Assembly (NCBI GenBank): GCA_015847255.1
Contig: JADLZK010007665.1
Location: forward strand, 558,001-622,000
Direction of reading: 5' to 3'
From: Hyparrhenia diplandra
Lineage: Eukaryota > Streptophyta > Magnoliopsida > Poales > Poaceae
Length of the DNA stretch: 64,000 nt
The notes beneath the pieces were generated by a model. It saw only the letters and a list, made by a program, of their open reading frames with translations, was not told where the DNA came from and searched no databases. Numbering within the stretch: the stretch's first letter is position 1; every line of letters begins with the position of its first letter. Below are positions 10,801 through 24,156 of this stretch, one piece after another. Both the position numbers and the translations under genes were made by a program.

Positions 10801-13433
10801 TAATCTACCAAATAAACCTACTGGTCAAGCCAAGAGATGAAACAAAGCACATGAAATGACATGCCCTAAATAAACACTACACATGCACACTATAAAAGGT
10901 GAGGCTAGAACTATACTAGTTTAATGAAACATGTAACCAGCAAACTAACCACACTAACAGGTCCTTATTATCATAAGAACAAACAATAAAATTACCAACA
11001 CATAATATTCTAATATAAACATGCATTTCTAAGCTAATTTCCATGCAACTTAAATATGATAAACATGCAACCACCTTAGAAAATTCTACAAAACTTACCA
11101 GAGCATCCTACTGGTCTAACATATCTACCATAAAAATTTCATGGCAAACTTATGCACATACTGTCCTACACAAAAATCACACGGTAACACTAAAACTAGG
11201 CATGAAAATACTTTGTACTATGGAATGCATGAAACTGCCTAACCATGAACATGAAAAGCTACACAACAGAAAGGAATGCATGCACAAAAATTATCATGGC
11301 AAAAACTCTAGTAATTATTTTTCTATGAATTTTCCTAAGAAAGCATGGTAAATAGCACATAATTAGAAAATCACAATTCTACCACAGAACATAGAATGTC
11401 TAATATTTTTCCTGCACTCTACATGCAAAAACATGAACATTTCATACAGGCACTACTATTTTATCATGCACCAAAAATTATCTATGCATTTCCTCTATTT
11501 TCATGGCAATAAAGCAATAAATCTAAATAAATAACAAAACTACCAGAAAACCTAATCTCCTATTTTTCTATTGTAGGTCTACTCATAAGAATCACATCAA
11601 AATTTGTTGCATGCAAATCTAAGCTAAAACGAGAAAGATATGGATTTTGCAAGATAAACAAACATGTCGAAAATGGATTAATCGAATTAAATAACCGGTG
11701 ACGACGCGGGTCCCACGAGTCGTGACCTGAGGGCTGAGGGGCGGCTGCTGCCCGCGGATCTTCGCCGGCGTTCATCCTCCGGTGAAACCAAGCACACCTA
11801 TGGCTTCTACTCGACGGGATCTATCGATCCATGCCCTTAGCGCGCCTAAAAGGAACCCTAGCGGTGGCGGGACGTCTGGCGGCGGCGGCGGCGCTGTCAC
11901 CGGCGCGGCGACGTTTTCGGCGAGGACCGGTCAAACTATCGCGCGCCACGAGATTTAGGGTGGCGATCGCGTCGCGAAAACCGTAGCTAATCGAAAAGAA
12001 ATTGGGACGGGGATGTGTTTAACGACGGACGCCACCGGGCGGCGGTGACGCCGGGGCTGCCCGGCGTTCCGGCGAGTTAGAGGGCGGCACGGCTCGTCCG
12101 ATGGGCGCCGGGCTGCAGCGGTGCTAGGCGGATCCGGTGCGCACGCTGGGGGTGGGCCGGGGGTGGCTCCGAGCACGACCCACGGCGGACCGCGCGCGCT
12201 GCAAGACTCCGGCGGGCGGCGGCGGCTGGCGGTGGTCCGCCAAACGACGACGATTTTCGCTCGATTCGTCCCGCACGGTGATGCAACACGCCAAGGCGGT
12301 CACGAAACATGGATTCGCAAGAAAAACGGCGACGGACGACACGGCGGTGAGCCGCGACGCCGCGGCGGCCATGGATGCCGATTTTCGGCGGGGCGGTAAA
12401 CGGACGGTTCGCCCTCACCACCGGCTCGGGCGGTTGTCGGTGGAGTCGGGAGGTGGCGGCCGAGTGCGCGAGAATTTCTTGGCGTGTTTGGACGGGGGGA
12501 CGCGGTGGTTGGCGTGTGTCGACGCCGGGCGGTATGGTGATGGCGGCGCGGGACCGCGGCTGGCCACGCTTTCGGCTTGCAAGAGAAGGAAGGGAAGTGG
12601 AGTGCGGTGCAAGGGAGCGGCTCTGGTCCCCCCCCCCTTGAAGACGTGGGCGCGGGGGGGAGGGCAGGTCTTGTAGCAGACACGCTTGGCCTTGGCGCGG
12701 TCGAAGCGCGGGCCGGGCGTGTGGCGGCGTTGTCGGCGATAGGGAGGCCGGCGGGCCCGGCTTCCTTCTCTTCTTCTTCTGTTTTGCCATATTCCTCAAG
12801 ATCCGTGCTGAACCGGGGAAAAACTCATATTGAACGAAATGTTCCTCGCGAAATTCTGAACATCACACCTATATAAACTTTTCCTAATTCGGTTTGGTTT
12901 AGAAACTGTGATGGATCAAAGGTAAACCACTCCGTTGGTCAAACAAACCTTAATCGACACCTAATTCAAACGAAATTCGCCATTTCGAACATGCTCCACT
13001 CAAAATCACCAGAACCGGCCTGTGACATCTTTTTGTTCTACACAAAATTATCTACCAAAGTCGTGAAGAGATCAGCCGCATGCAAGGTCTCTAGGTAGGG
13101 CTTTTCGGACAAAACAAGATAATTACTTTGGTAGGCAAACGAGGTCAAAACAAATCACCTTATCATTCTAAAATCAAATTAGCAAACATGCCCAACATGA
13201 AATATGCTCTAACACCTTCCCTAAACATTACTAAGAACAAATAAAGATTAATCAACTAAATATGCAAACATTTCATACATGAAATGACGAGTTTAAGCAT
13301 AATCAAGCAAAATGAATGCATTTAAATAAACAAATGACACCTATCATTTCATGTGCATAAATGCATGTGATTATATGATGATTATGCCCATGAAATGCAG
13401 ATGCTAATGACATGCTTAACACAGGGTGTTACA
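7815..13433 (-). repeat. LTR 2 of the array (inferred complete, 5.6 kb)
   Basis: The boundaries are set by the perfect inverted termini TGTAACA (7815-7821) and TGTTACA (13427-13433) and by the polypurine tract immediately beyond 13433. The right edge is firm. The left edge rests on the terminal repeat and on a plausible gag leader length. It serves both as 3' LTR of the second internal region and 5' LTR of the first. The GC-rich part (about 11700-12750) is where this copy differs most from the others. A short hairpin GAGTAC-TCAATT-GTACTC lies at about 9134-9153. Confidence 0.7.
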
Positions 13434-14811
13434 AATCTACCCCCCTTAAGAAAATCTCGTCCCGAGATTTGTTAGTACTAACCGATTTGCTAAGAAACAT
13501 AGGGTAGACTTCACGAAGATATTCCTCATTCTCCCATGTAGCGTCATTCTCTCCATGATTACTCCACAGAACCTTGTATAACTTCACCACCTTGTTACGT
13601 GTCACTCTTTCTTTAGTGTCTAAGATTTCAAGCGGTTCTTCAAAATAAGTCGAGGTCCTTGTCAACTTCGGTATTTTACGGGTCGAAATGCGTTCTTGGT
13701 ATCCTCAACCATCTCTTCAATTGAGACACATGGAAGACATGGGAGACTAACCTCAACTCATTAGGTAGTTGTAATTGATAAGCCACCTTTCCTTTGCTAG
13801 CAATGATACAAAAAGGACCTACGAACCTAGGTGCTAACTTCCTCTTAACTCCAAAGTGTTGCGCTCTCTTCATTGGTGACACCTTGAGATATACAAAATC
13901 ACCAACTCTGAATTTCAAAGGTTTACTACGCTTGTCACCATAGCTTTTTCTCGACGCGCTTGAGCTGTGGCTAGATGTTCTTTATCTTGTCTTAACCTTT
14001 TGTTACCGGCCGTCAATTAAGTCAATACCATAATAGGTTCTATCTCTGTTTCTATCCAATTCAGAGGTGTTCTACACTTCCTACCATACAACGTCTCAAA
14101 GGGAACTATCTTGATGCTCGCTTGATAACTGTTATTGTAGGTGAACTCTGCATATGGTAACCATTTATCCCATGGGCCTTTAGCAGATAAAACACATGCC
14201 CTCAACATATCTTCTAAAATCTGATTCACCATTTCAGTTTGTCCAGCTGGTTGCAGTTGGTATGCTGAGCTACGAAGTAGCTTGGTGTTTAAGGCTTTTT
14301 GTAAGCATTCCCAAAATTTATCGGTCCACTTTGATCCTCGGTCAGACACTATGCTCTTGGGTACTCCATGCAGACGAACTATCTGAGAAATGTAGATCTC
14401 TGCGTACTGATGTGGCTCATAGCTAATGTTGATTGGGATAAAATGTGCTACTTTGGTCAGTCTATCCATAATTACCCAAATAGTATCAAATCCTTGCGGG
14501 GTGCGTGGAAGTCCAACAATGAAATCCATAGTGATGTTATCCCACTTTCCATCGAGGTAGGCAAAGGTTGTAGCTTGATCCGGCCCGGGTTTCAAGTGAA
14601 TGGCTTTGACTCTACAACAATTATCGCACTTGGCTACATGAGCTGCAACTTCCTTCCTCATCTTGGTCCACCAAAAACGTGAGCTTAAATCTCTGTACAT
14701 CTTGTTGCTGCCTGGATGGTTAGATAAGGTAGACGAATGTGCTTCTGTCAAGATCTGATCTCTGAGTTCCTTATCCTTGGGTACAACAAGACGATTATCA
14801 TACCATAGCAC
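13429..14811 (-). CDS. Integrase and chromodomain, copy 2
   Basis: The stretch 14017-14811 is open for 264 residues. It carries the zinc-binding motif (H25, H32, C62, C65) and the full catalytic core with D116 (VIMDRLTK), D157 (IVSDRGS) and E193 (GQTEMVN), an exact DD35E spacing. Further open stretches at 13676-13918 (GPFCIIASKGKVAYQLQLP, SQLKRWLRIP) and 13429-13665 (chromodomain-like FEEPLEILD to ATWENEEYLREVYPMF) continue it after frame changes near 14000 and 13670. The core is better preserved than in copy 1, so the element may have been recently competent. Confidence 0.88.
13434..13450 (-). other. Polypurine tract, copy 2
   Basis: The coding strand reads TTAAGGGGGGTAGATT directly before TGTAACACCC, matching copy 1 with one extra G. 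Confidence 0.75.
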
Positions 14812-14892
14812 CTCATTCTCATCAATCCTAAAGTGTTCACTTGGTGTCTTCTCGAGTTTCTTCTTGATGAAGGAGATACCTTTATCTGATTT

Positions 14893-15795
14893 CTACCCTT
14901 CCATGATCCTCATTTCCAGAGATTTTTGCACTTGGATGTTATGCAAAATTGCAGGGTGCATTAAATTGAACTTCTCTTCTGGCAATCGTCGCACAATAAT
15001 ACAATATGCCTTCTGGCTCAATTCATCTACAACAACATTTGGTTTGCCTGAATGGTGATGTACCTCCAAATTATAATCCTTAATTAACTCCAACCATCTT
15101 CTTTGTCTCATGTTCAACTGATCTTGAGTGAATATATATTTTAGGCTCTTATCATCCGTGTAAACATGGCACTTATTTCCAAGCAGATAATGACGCCAGA
15201 TCTTCAGGGCATGTACGACAGCGGCTAACTCCAAGTCATGAGTTTGGTAATTCTCTTCGTGTTATGCGAATCGCCGTGATGCATAGGCAATCACTCTACC
15301 TCCTTGCATGAGTACACACCCAAGACTCGTACTACATGCATCGCAAAACACATCAAAAGGTTTCTCAATATCCGGTTGTGTAAGCACTGGAGCGGTTGTT
15401 AACAACTCTCGTAATGTATGGAAAGCTGTCTCACACTCCGGTGTCCACACAAATTTCTCATCTTTTTGCAATAACCTTGTCATGGGTTTGGCAATCTTAG
15501 AAAAGTCGGGAATGAATCGACGATAATACCCGGCTAAACCAAGAAAACTCCGAATCTCTGTAACAGAGGTCGGTGCCTTCCAATCCATGACTTCTTGAAC
15601 TTTGCTTGGATCCACTGAAATTCCATCTTCTGACAACACATGTCCAAGAAATTGCACCTTCTTTAACCAGAACTCACATTTGCTGAACTTTGCATAAAGT
15701 TTATGTTCTCTGAGCCTGGCTAACACAATTCTAAGATGCATTTGCATGGTCTTCTTCATTTTTCGAATATACCAAAATGTCATCGATAAACACAA
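14893..15795 (-). pseudogene. RT thumb/connection and RNase H, copy 2
   Basis: Open stretches at 15262-15795 and 14893-15234 cover the end of reverse transcriptase (VQFLGHVLSEDGISVDPSKV, SFLGLAGYYRRFI) and RNase H (PFDVFCDACSTSLGCVLMQ, MELAAVVHALKIWRHYL, VYTDDKSLKYIFTQ). One frame change falls near 15240-15265, between the first and second catalytic residues of RNase H. Otherwise the sequence matches copy 1 closely. Confidence 0.85.
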
Positions 15796-16530
15796 CCACG
15801 AATTTGTCTAACTCGGGCATGAATACCGAATTCATTAGGCACATAAAATGAGCTGGAGCATTTGTCAAGCCAAAGGACATGACAAGATACTCATACAACC
15901 CATATTTCGTCGTAAAAGCAGTCTTTAGAATATCTTGTGGCCTAATCTTGATTTGATGATACCCTGAACGAAGATCGATCTTGGAGAAAACTTTAGCTTT
16001 GGACAACTGATCAAAGAGAATGTCAATGCGTGGCAAAGGATACTTGTTCTTGACTGTCACCGCATTGAGTGGTCGGTAATCCACACACATTCTCAAGGAT
16101 TGGTCCTTCTTCTTTTTCACGAGCAGCAGGGGCATCCCCATGGTGATGAACTTGGTCTGATCAAACCTTTATCTAGTAGCTCTTGAATCTGAACTTTCAA
16201 CTCAGCCAACTGATGGGGCGGCATTCTATAGGGCCTTCTGGAAATTGGCGCTGTTCCAGGTAAAAGCTCTATGGCAAACTCTACATCTCTATCTGGTGGT
16301 AAACCTGGTAAGTCTTCTGAAAAAACATCAGGGAACTCACATACCACTGGTATGTCCGAGATACTAGTAACTTGTAGAGCAGCTGAGACACGATTTAGAT
16401 TGGGTGTTTGGGGAAGAATGATCTGATGCTCCTTTCCATCACGGGGATCTTTCAAAAGGATTACCCTAGTTAGGGTGTCTATAATTACTCCCCACGTCTT
16501 CATCCAATTCATTCCCAAAATAACGTCCAA
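15731..16530 (-). CDS. Protease end and reverse transcriptase, copy 2
   Basis: Two overlapping open stretches (16117-16530 and 15731-16141) run from the protease C-terminus (DVILGMNWMKTWGVIID) through the linker SEDLPGLPPDRDVEFAIELL into the polymerase (YRPLNAVTVKNKYPLP, LRSGYHQIKI, FGLTNAPAHF, FIDDILVYS). This copy shows that protease and polymerase share one frame in this family. The only break, near 16120-16140, coincides with a small indel at GAGCAGCAGG. Confidence 0.88.
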
Positions 16531-16532
16531 AC

Positions 16533-17778
16533 TTAGCCCGGCAAAACTATCGGGGAGGTGATAATCTCTAAATCTCCAACTTTAACGTACATTTCGACAA
16601 CTTCCCCGGTGAGTTGATCAGCTCCCGCTGAGCTAATACCATAACCATAACCAAAATCAACTATCTCGCGCATTGCTTTCCTTGGCAAAAGCTTCGGCTC
16701 ATAAAAGAATGAGGCGATCCGAGTCAAACAATACAACCGCCTTTGTGATTGTTGACTAAGCAAGTACCGGCGATTACAGACTCTCCTTCCGGACTCTCTT
16801 CAACATTGGTGGAGTGCACTTGTCCAATCTTACGCTTGTAGGGTTGATTACGCTTAGGTTGTGGGCAAAACACGAAAAATGTCCCGGCATCCCACAATTA
16901 TAGCACTTTTTGCACGAAGAAGTACTATCAATACCATCCGTCCTTGCTCCCGGAGCAGGTGTAATGTATGCCTTCTCGAAGTGAGAACTCTCGGTGCGGC
17001 TCTTCTTGCGGTGATGCATCGGGTTGGTGGTAGCCTGGATGATTAAAAATCAGAACCTTGTTTCGACCGAAGCTGGACTCAATTGGTCTTTTCTTGGTCT
17101 TGGCGGCAAAGATATGCATTGTTGTTCTTCTCCCGCACTAAGCGGTCACTTACAAACTCATTGAAGTCCATCCCGAATGTGGCTCCAATAGTCTTCTGCA
17201 GATCGTAGACGATTGAAGTCTTCAAGGTATTGGTGATAGTCTTGTCGTCTTGATTGAGCTTGATGAATTCACCCAACTTCATAGCAATCACACTTGGGGA
17301 ATATAGGCTTTCCGGAAAGATGTCGCGAACATATCCAGTGTAATCGAAGTATTAGCTGGGTAGGTGGCACGATGATTTCTCCACCAAATTCGGCAGTCCT
17401 TCAAGCAAATGAGCGGCAAACTCGACTTTACGCGCCCCGCCAACTTCAACAATCCGAACTTATCCTCAACCGAAACCATCCATTCTTCGCTTCGGTTGGT
17501 TCACTCGACTCTCTGTGAACTTAGGTGGATCGGTGGTCTTAAAATTCTTGTATAACTGGATCCTATCTTCTCGCATTCTTGTCTCGATTTCCTCCACCAC
17601 ATTGTGCAATGTTGCGCGAAAAGTTGCGCAACTCACCCGCACACGCAGCGTTAAAGAACGGTTCCGGGTTGACGGGGAGGTGGTGGTGACGGTTGGTCGC
17701 TCCCTCCGGCACCGAGGCGTGTTTTAACCATCGCATAATCCAACCAATAATAATCTTTAGATGATGTTGACATAGCAT
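16533..17778 (-). pseudogene. Gag and protease N-part, copy 2 (multiple frame breaks)
   Basis: The same gag that is intact in copy 1 is here split into at least six short open stretches between 17778 and 16533. Recognisable pieces include WWRNHRATYPANTSITLDMF, KLGEFIKLNQDDKTIT, the knuckle CYNCGMPGHFSCF and SSAGADQLTGEVV. Most differences from copy 1 are CAG to CGG, CTG to CCG or ACG, or one-base indels next to such sites. This clustering favours sequence error over decay. Confidence 0.8.
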
Positions 17779-18459
17779 GAATGCATCGAATTTAAAGTTA
17801 CGCGAGAATTTATTGCGATAATAAATTCATTCAACAAATAAAGGTAACTATAATTCGATGGCATCACCCCCATCATCGCAATAATCATGCTTGATATGGA
17901 TTATGTAGCAAATAAGCTTCTCCATCCAATGTATGCGTAATTCAAGGTTCGATATAGTCACCATGACCATAATATCAAAATTGCGCACATTGGTTCACCA
18001 AATTGAAACTCTTCCGTTAAATTCTTCAAAGGCTCAATCTACATCCATAGAGTCCGGTTGCTTCAAGGTCTTGTTGTTGATAGTCTCTTGCCAAAATAGG
18101 AATGCTAAGGGTAGGGGTAGGTATCTAACGACTGGTGATCAACTCATATCTCCTACGATAGGGCATACTAGCTAATGACTAGCGTAATCAAAAGGGATGG
18201 ACAAAGAGCAACGAAACTTCGGTGGGACAATGGGCCTTTCTAACGTCCTTGTGATTGTCATCTCCAAACCGAGTGAATAGGTAGGGCGGGGATGGAAGGG
18301 TAAATTCAATGATGATCCTGGTTTTACCTAGGGTGTAGTCGTCTATGGTTTAGGTCTCGCACCGCCCTGCTTTTCTTTGAAAACACCTACAACACCGTGG
18401 TATGCTAATCAACTTGTCTTCGATGGTATTATCGCACATCTTGTATCCAGGGAGCCAAT
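17779..18459 (-). other. Untranslated leader, copy 2
   Basis: This is the counterpart of 7088-7814 and nearly identical to it, with no gene. The primer-site region reads TGGCTCCCTGGATACA on the coding strand, one base longer than in copy 1. Confidence 0.5.
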
Positions 18460-21400
18460 TGTAACAAGATTTTGAAGATTGTGTGAGAATGAGAACGAGA
18501 TAGGTCGGTTTCAACAAACGGGACAAGTACTCACTAAGGGGGACGGACGGAAGTAAGGATAAGAAAAGAAATGCTTTTGTTTCATTTTATTAATGCGGAT
18601 GCATGAATGACATGATGCATGAGCGTATCTTACGTCCTTACGGAATAGGAAAGACAAGATACTACTCGTATAACTGGTGGCACATCTATCGTTCTCTCAA
18701 AAGAAAAAATAAACCGCAACTAGTCGATCTACACGTTGGGTAGTTAGTGTACCGCAATTTCATCTCAAATTTCACGTATATTTATGCAATGCATGAATTT
18801 AAATTGCATATACCTGCCGTCGGGTCCACCCGACGGCATCGCATACCATGCGGAAAAACACATTTTACACCCCAAAGACACCGTGTACCCATACACAAGT
18901 CTACTGGGGCACTACCCGACCACGGAGCTCTCAAAACATTTTATTTTTACCCCTAGATCGGCGGTTGTCCGATCATGCTCTCACAACTCACACCTTACCT
19001 TGGGCGTAGAGGTAATGAACACCATTTACCCGAGGCGTAGAGGTATTTCGATCCATTCATGACTACTCAAATGAGTAGCCCGTACTCACCGGCGCCACGG
19101 CAACCAAACACAAACAACAAAATATGATGCGAGATCCCAACCCAAGTTAGTAAAGCCACCATTTGTCCTTAATTGGGCATAAGGGTATGACCATGGCACT
19201 ATTAATTTTGCACTCTTTTTTACTCACACTTGAAAAAGATTTTGTTTCGCAAAATTTTCACAAAAGATTAGTGGTTCATTTTAATTTTAATACCGGATCG
19301 GATTGTTAAGTACCGAACTAAGCTCGATGCCTGTAATGAGCCGACCAATTTATAAGAAATCAAGTATAATTCACAATTACCGAAGCAATCGCAGATCTAC
19401 ACTTGAGTCCATATAAACCCGGTATTCGGAAATCTCTGAGTGATTTCAAACTCATCAACAATACAACAGGATCGTTGAGCTCGATTAGTTAAAATCCGCG
19501 GGTATCTCAAACCAAATTCAATATATATTAATCGAAAGTGCGATGTACACATTTATTTCAAAAGTAATTGAGTGCGGAAGCAATAGCTTTCGAAAAGCAA
19601 AATAGTTGTACAAATGAAATAAAATAGGATAGTGCCAACATGATATCACCCCCGTAATAAGCATGAGACTGGGAATATAGAGACCGCCATGCCTTAGGCA
19701 TTAATCTTCAAGCCAAACACATCACATCCGGATCAACTCATGCTAGGCGGATCACCGCAACATCGGGGAATTAACCCGTGAGTACTCAATTGTACTCCAT
19801 AAGACTTACCCGTCTTAAACCGGAAAATAAGGAAAAGACTCCAAGGAGTATGCTTGGCTTTATCCGGAGTTTGGTGACTCACATTTAATTTCGTAAATAC
19901 AGTTGATTAATGAGCCTACACATGCTACTTGAAGTTCTTCCAAGTTAAAAGGTTATTATTACATACATACCATAAGATCTGTATAGTCAAGATTAAAACA
20001 TATGCTCGGCAATATATATATATAAAGATAAGTGGCGGATCAACATTTTAACATCAGCAACATGAATATGAGTAACCATCATTGTGATATTAGACTACGA
20101 TGTCGTGGACGCAACCGGGTTCTCACCGGAGGAGAGATGGCGATTCGAATCGATTTGCAAACCCGGTGGCGAATACCTGTCATAAACCAGGTCAAGCGTC
20201 TCGATTTGCGGACCGATCACTCCCAAGGCGTTAGGGGCGTAAAGTCACCGGACCCGTCGGCAACCCCCTCCTCTCGGGTACCAAGTGAGCGTGCAACGAG
20301 ACCGACATCATCGTCGCGCATCTTCTTGTACCCAATCAAACCCCTCTTACCACGCCTAGGAGGGACGTTAAAAGCGTCACCAGCACCGGCCCCTAGCATT
20401 CTCACGAGCCGTGGCTCACGACTCAGCGGAGCCTACTATATGAGCAGTGCGTTCAACTTCCGACCACATTCCGACAAAGGGTTAGTCCTTAACCGATCAG
20501 GTGGAAAGGACCACAAGTTCCACCCAATCTCACATGATTTATTAGACGGGTTCTCGGCGGTAGCTTGTTAGTCACCCATGTGACTAACTACAAACATCCT
20601 CTCGGTATTTGGAAATCAGCATTTCTTCGCAATCACCATACCGAGCATTTATAACCTAGACCTCTAAATAGGATAGGATATCAACTTCAACAAGGATATC
20701 ACGGTAGCAACGGTTTCAACCACTTTCCTAAACTTAATGCATCAACATATATAAAGGGCCTTAACACAATTTAGTTAGAAAGCATAGGAAAGGGCAAAGA
20801 TGCACCGGGGCTTGCCTTGAAGTTGCGGTGAAGAAGAAGTCGGGGTCCTCCGGGAGCTCGAATCACGATCCTCCTTCTCCTGTGGGGTCTTTTGGCTGCA
20901 CTCGGGATGATGAAGGTTGACTCCTGCTCCTTGATCTCCTCCCGAACTAACTCCTCCGATCCTCGAGATGATGCATGCATATGCAGGATTAATAATATCT
21001 GAATGCACCGGGATAACTTGCATATAAATGAGATGAAATGATGGATGAATGCATTATGATGAATGATACTAATAAGTGCATATCTCTTCTGTAGAAACAT
21101 AAATACAACTACACAAGGAACCCTAATAATCTACGTAAAGCAAACACTCTATTTCCCTAAATGCTGAAAATGGCAGCTAGACATGCCCGCACTAAAACAG
21201 TCACAGGGGAGTTCTATAACTCCAAATACAGCAAACGAACACTCGTTGGAAAGCTAACGAAATTATCTACAAAACACTCCATATTACCCTGACCTGGTTC
21301 TAACATCTACAGCTTCGAAAACAGCAAAAACAGAGACTCTGCTTTTTACCTAACAAGCAACATGCAACACCCATAACTTGTAAACTAAACATGCAACTCT

Positions 21401-24054
21401 ACTCAAACTTGAACAGCAAGTAAAACAAGTCATAATCTACCAAATAAACCTACTGGTCAAGCCAAGAGATGAAACAAAGCACATGAAATGACATGCCCTA
21501 AATAAACACTACACATGCACACTATAAAAAGGTGAGGCTAGAACTATACTAGTTTAATGAAACATGTAACCAGCAAACTAACCACACTAACAGGTCCTTA
21601 TTATCATAAGAACAAACAATAAAATTACCAACACATAATATTCTAATATAAACATGCATTTCTAAGCTAATTTCCATGCAACTTAAATATGATAAACATG
21701 CAACCACCTTAGAAAAATTCTACAAAACTTACCGAGCATCCTACTGGTCTAACATATCTACCATAAAAATTTCATGGCAAACTTATGCACATACTGTCCT
21801 ACACAAAAATCACACTGCAGTAACACTAAAACTAGGCATGAAAATACTTTGTACTATGGAATGCATGAAACTGCCTAACCATGAACATGAAAAAGCTACA
21901 CAACAGAAAAGGAATGCATGCACAAAAATTATCATGGCAAAAACTCTAGTAATTATTTTTCTATGAATTTTCCTAAGAAAGCATGGTAAATAGCACATAA
22001 TTAGAAAATCACAATTCTACCACAGAACATAGAATGTCTAATATTTTTCCTGCACTCTACATGCAAAAAACATGAACATTTCATACAGGCACTACTATTT
22101 TATCATGCACCAAAAATTATCTATGCATTTCCTCTATTTTCATGGCAATAAAGCAATAAATCTAAATAAATAACAAAACTACCAGAAAACCTAATCTCCT
22201 ATTTTTCTATTGTAGGTCTACTCATAAGAATCACATCAAAATTTGTTGCATGCAAATCTAAGCTAAAACGAAAGATATGGATTTTGCAAGATAAACAAAC
22301 ATCTTTCGAAAATGGATTAATCGAATTAAATAACGGGCCGACGCGGGTCCCACGAGTCGCTGACCCCAGAGCGGGGATTCGCGGTACGCTCGGGCGGATC
22401 TTCGCGGCGTTCATCCTCCCGGTGAAACCAAGCACACCTATGGCTTCTACTTTCGACGGGATCTATCGATCCATGCCCTTAGCGCGGCCTAAAAGGAACC
22501 CTAGCGGCGGTGGCGACGCGTCGACGGCGGGCGGGCGCGGGTCATCCGGTAAGCGGCGTTCGGCGAGGATGGTCAAACTATCGCGGCGCACGAGATTTAG
22601 GGTGACGATGCGATGCGTAAAAACCGTAGCTAATCGAAAGAAATTGGGACGGGATGTGTTTAACGACGGGACGCTCACCGGCCGGGCGGCATGTGACGCG
22701 GGTCACGGCTACCCGCGAAGTTAGAGGGCGGCACGGCTCGTCCGATGGGCGCCGAGGCCGCCGGCGGTGCTAGGCGGATCCGTGCGCACGCCGGGTGGAG
22801 GGGTGGCCTGAGAGCACGGCCATGGCACGGCGCGCTGGCAAGACTGGCGGCGCGGCGCCGGGTGGTGGTCCGCCAAACGACGATGATTTTGGCCGACCGT
22901 CCCGCGACGGTGATGCAACACGCCAAGGCGGTCACGAAACATGGATCCGGGCAAGAAAAAGCGGGCGACGGACGACACGGCGGTGAGCCACGACGGCGGC
23001 GGGCGGCCATGGATGCCGACATTTTTCGGCTGGCGGTAAACGGACGGTTCGCCCTCACCTTCGCTCGGGCGGGTTGTCGGTGGGTCGGGAGGTGGCCGCG
23101 AGTCGCGCGAGGTCTGCCGGGCGTGCTTGGACGGGCGAGGGACGCGGTGGTTGGCGGTGTCGACGCCGGCGGGCGGCAGAATGGTGATGGCGGCGCGGGA
23201 CCGCTTCGGGCCGCTTCGGCTTGCAAGAGAAGGGAAGGGGAAGTGGAGGCGGTGCAAGTGCTCGTCCCCCTTGAAGACGTGGGGCGCAGGAGGGAGGCGG
23301 CGCCTTGGCACGGGCGCGGGCGCCGCGGCGCCGCCGCCGGGCGTGGCGGCGGCGTTGTCGGCGATAGGGAGGCCGGACAGGCCCGGCTTCCTTCTCTTCT
23401 TCTCTTTTTGCCATATTCCTCAAGATCCGTGCTGAACCAGGAAAACTCATATTGAACGAAATGTTCCTCGCGAAATTCTGAACATCACACCTATATAAAC
23501 TTTTTCCTAATTCGGTTTGGTTTAGAACTGTGATGGATCAAAAGGTAAACCACTCCGTTGGTCAAACAAACCTTAATCGACACCTAATTCAAACGAAATT
23601 CGCCATTTCGAACATGCTCCACTCAAAATCACGCAAACCGCCCCTGTGACATCTTTTGTTCTACACAAAATTATCTACCAAAGTCGTGAAGAGATCAGCC
23701 GCATGCAAGGTCTCTAGGTAGGGCTTTCGGACAAAACAAGATAATTACTTTGGTAGGCAAACGAGGTCAAAACAAATCACCTTATCATTCTAAAATCAAA
23801 TTAGCAAACATGCCCAACATGAAATATGCTCTAACACCTTCCCTAAACATTACTAAGAACAAATAAAGATTAATCAACTAAATATGCAAACATTTCATAC
23901 ATGAAATGACGAGCGAAGCATAATCAAGCAAAATGAATGCATTTAAATAAACAAATGACACCTATCATTTCATGTGCATAAATGCATGTGATTATATGAT
24001 GATTATGCCCATGAAATGCAGATGCTAATGACATGCTTAACACAGGGTGTTACA
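18460..24054 (-). repeat. LTR 3 of the array (5' LTR of the second internal region)
   Basis: It runs from TGTAACA (18460-18466) to TGTTACA (24048-24054), 5595 bp. Immediately right of it is receptor-kinase intron, so 24054 is the true outer end of the array. It is closely similar to LTR 2 apart from the GC-rich block at about 22330-23400. The candidate target duplication is GACCA at 24055-24059. Confidence 0.75.
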
Positions 24055-24087
24055 GACCATATGTTGATTTTCTGAAATTTAAAATAC

Positions 24088-24156
24088 CTTGTGCAGCTTC
24101 AAGCACTATTCGTACACGTGTTCCCCAATTCAATGTTTCTGCAACACGGTTTTTAC
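24088..24156 (-). CDS. RLK exon: kinase, NRVAETLNWGTRVRIVLEAAQG
   Basis: This 69-nt exon has an acceptor CAG at 24157-24159 and a donor GTATTTT at 24081-24087. It encodes AETLNWGTRVRIVLEAAQG, the kinase stretch before the usual LxYLHxGC segment, which would be in the next exon. That exon is missing because the retrotransposon array starts at 24054. Confidence 0.8.

Larger units (their letters stand above)
1..24054 (-). mobile_element. Tandem Ty3/gypsy chromovirus array (LTR-int-LTR-int-LTR)
   Basis: Two complete internal regions (2790-7814 and 13434-18459) alternate with three LTR copies. The same sequence recurs at positions 1, 10658 and 21290. Coding is on the minus strand in the order gag, protease, reverse transcriptase, RNase H, integrase, chromodomain, which is the Ty3/gypsy order; the chromodomain and an LTR starting TGTAACACCC suggest the Tekay/Del chromovirus group (inference). 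The array ends sharply at 24054, where receptor-kinase intron begins. A shared-LTR tandem like this usually arises by unequal recombination between LTRs of neighbouring or sister copies. The left end and its target duplication lie outside the window; the right-hand candidate for the 5-bp duplication is 24055-24059. Confidence 0.9.
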
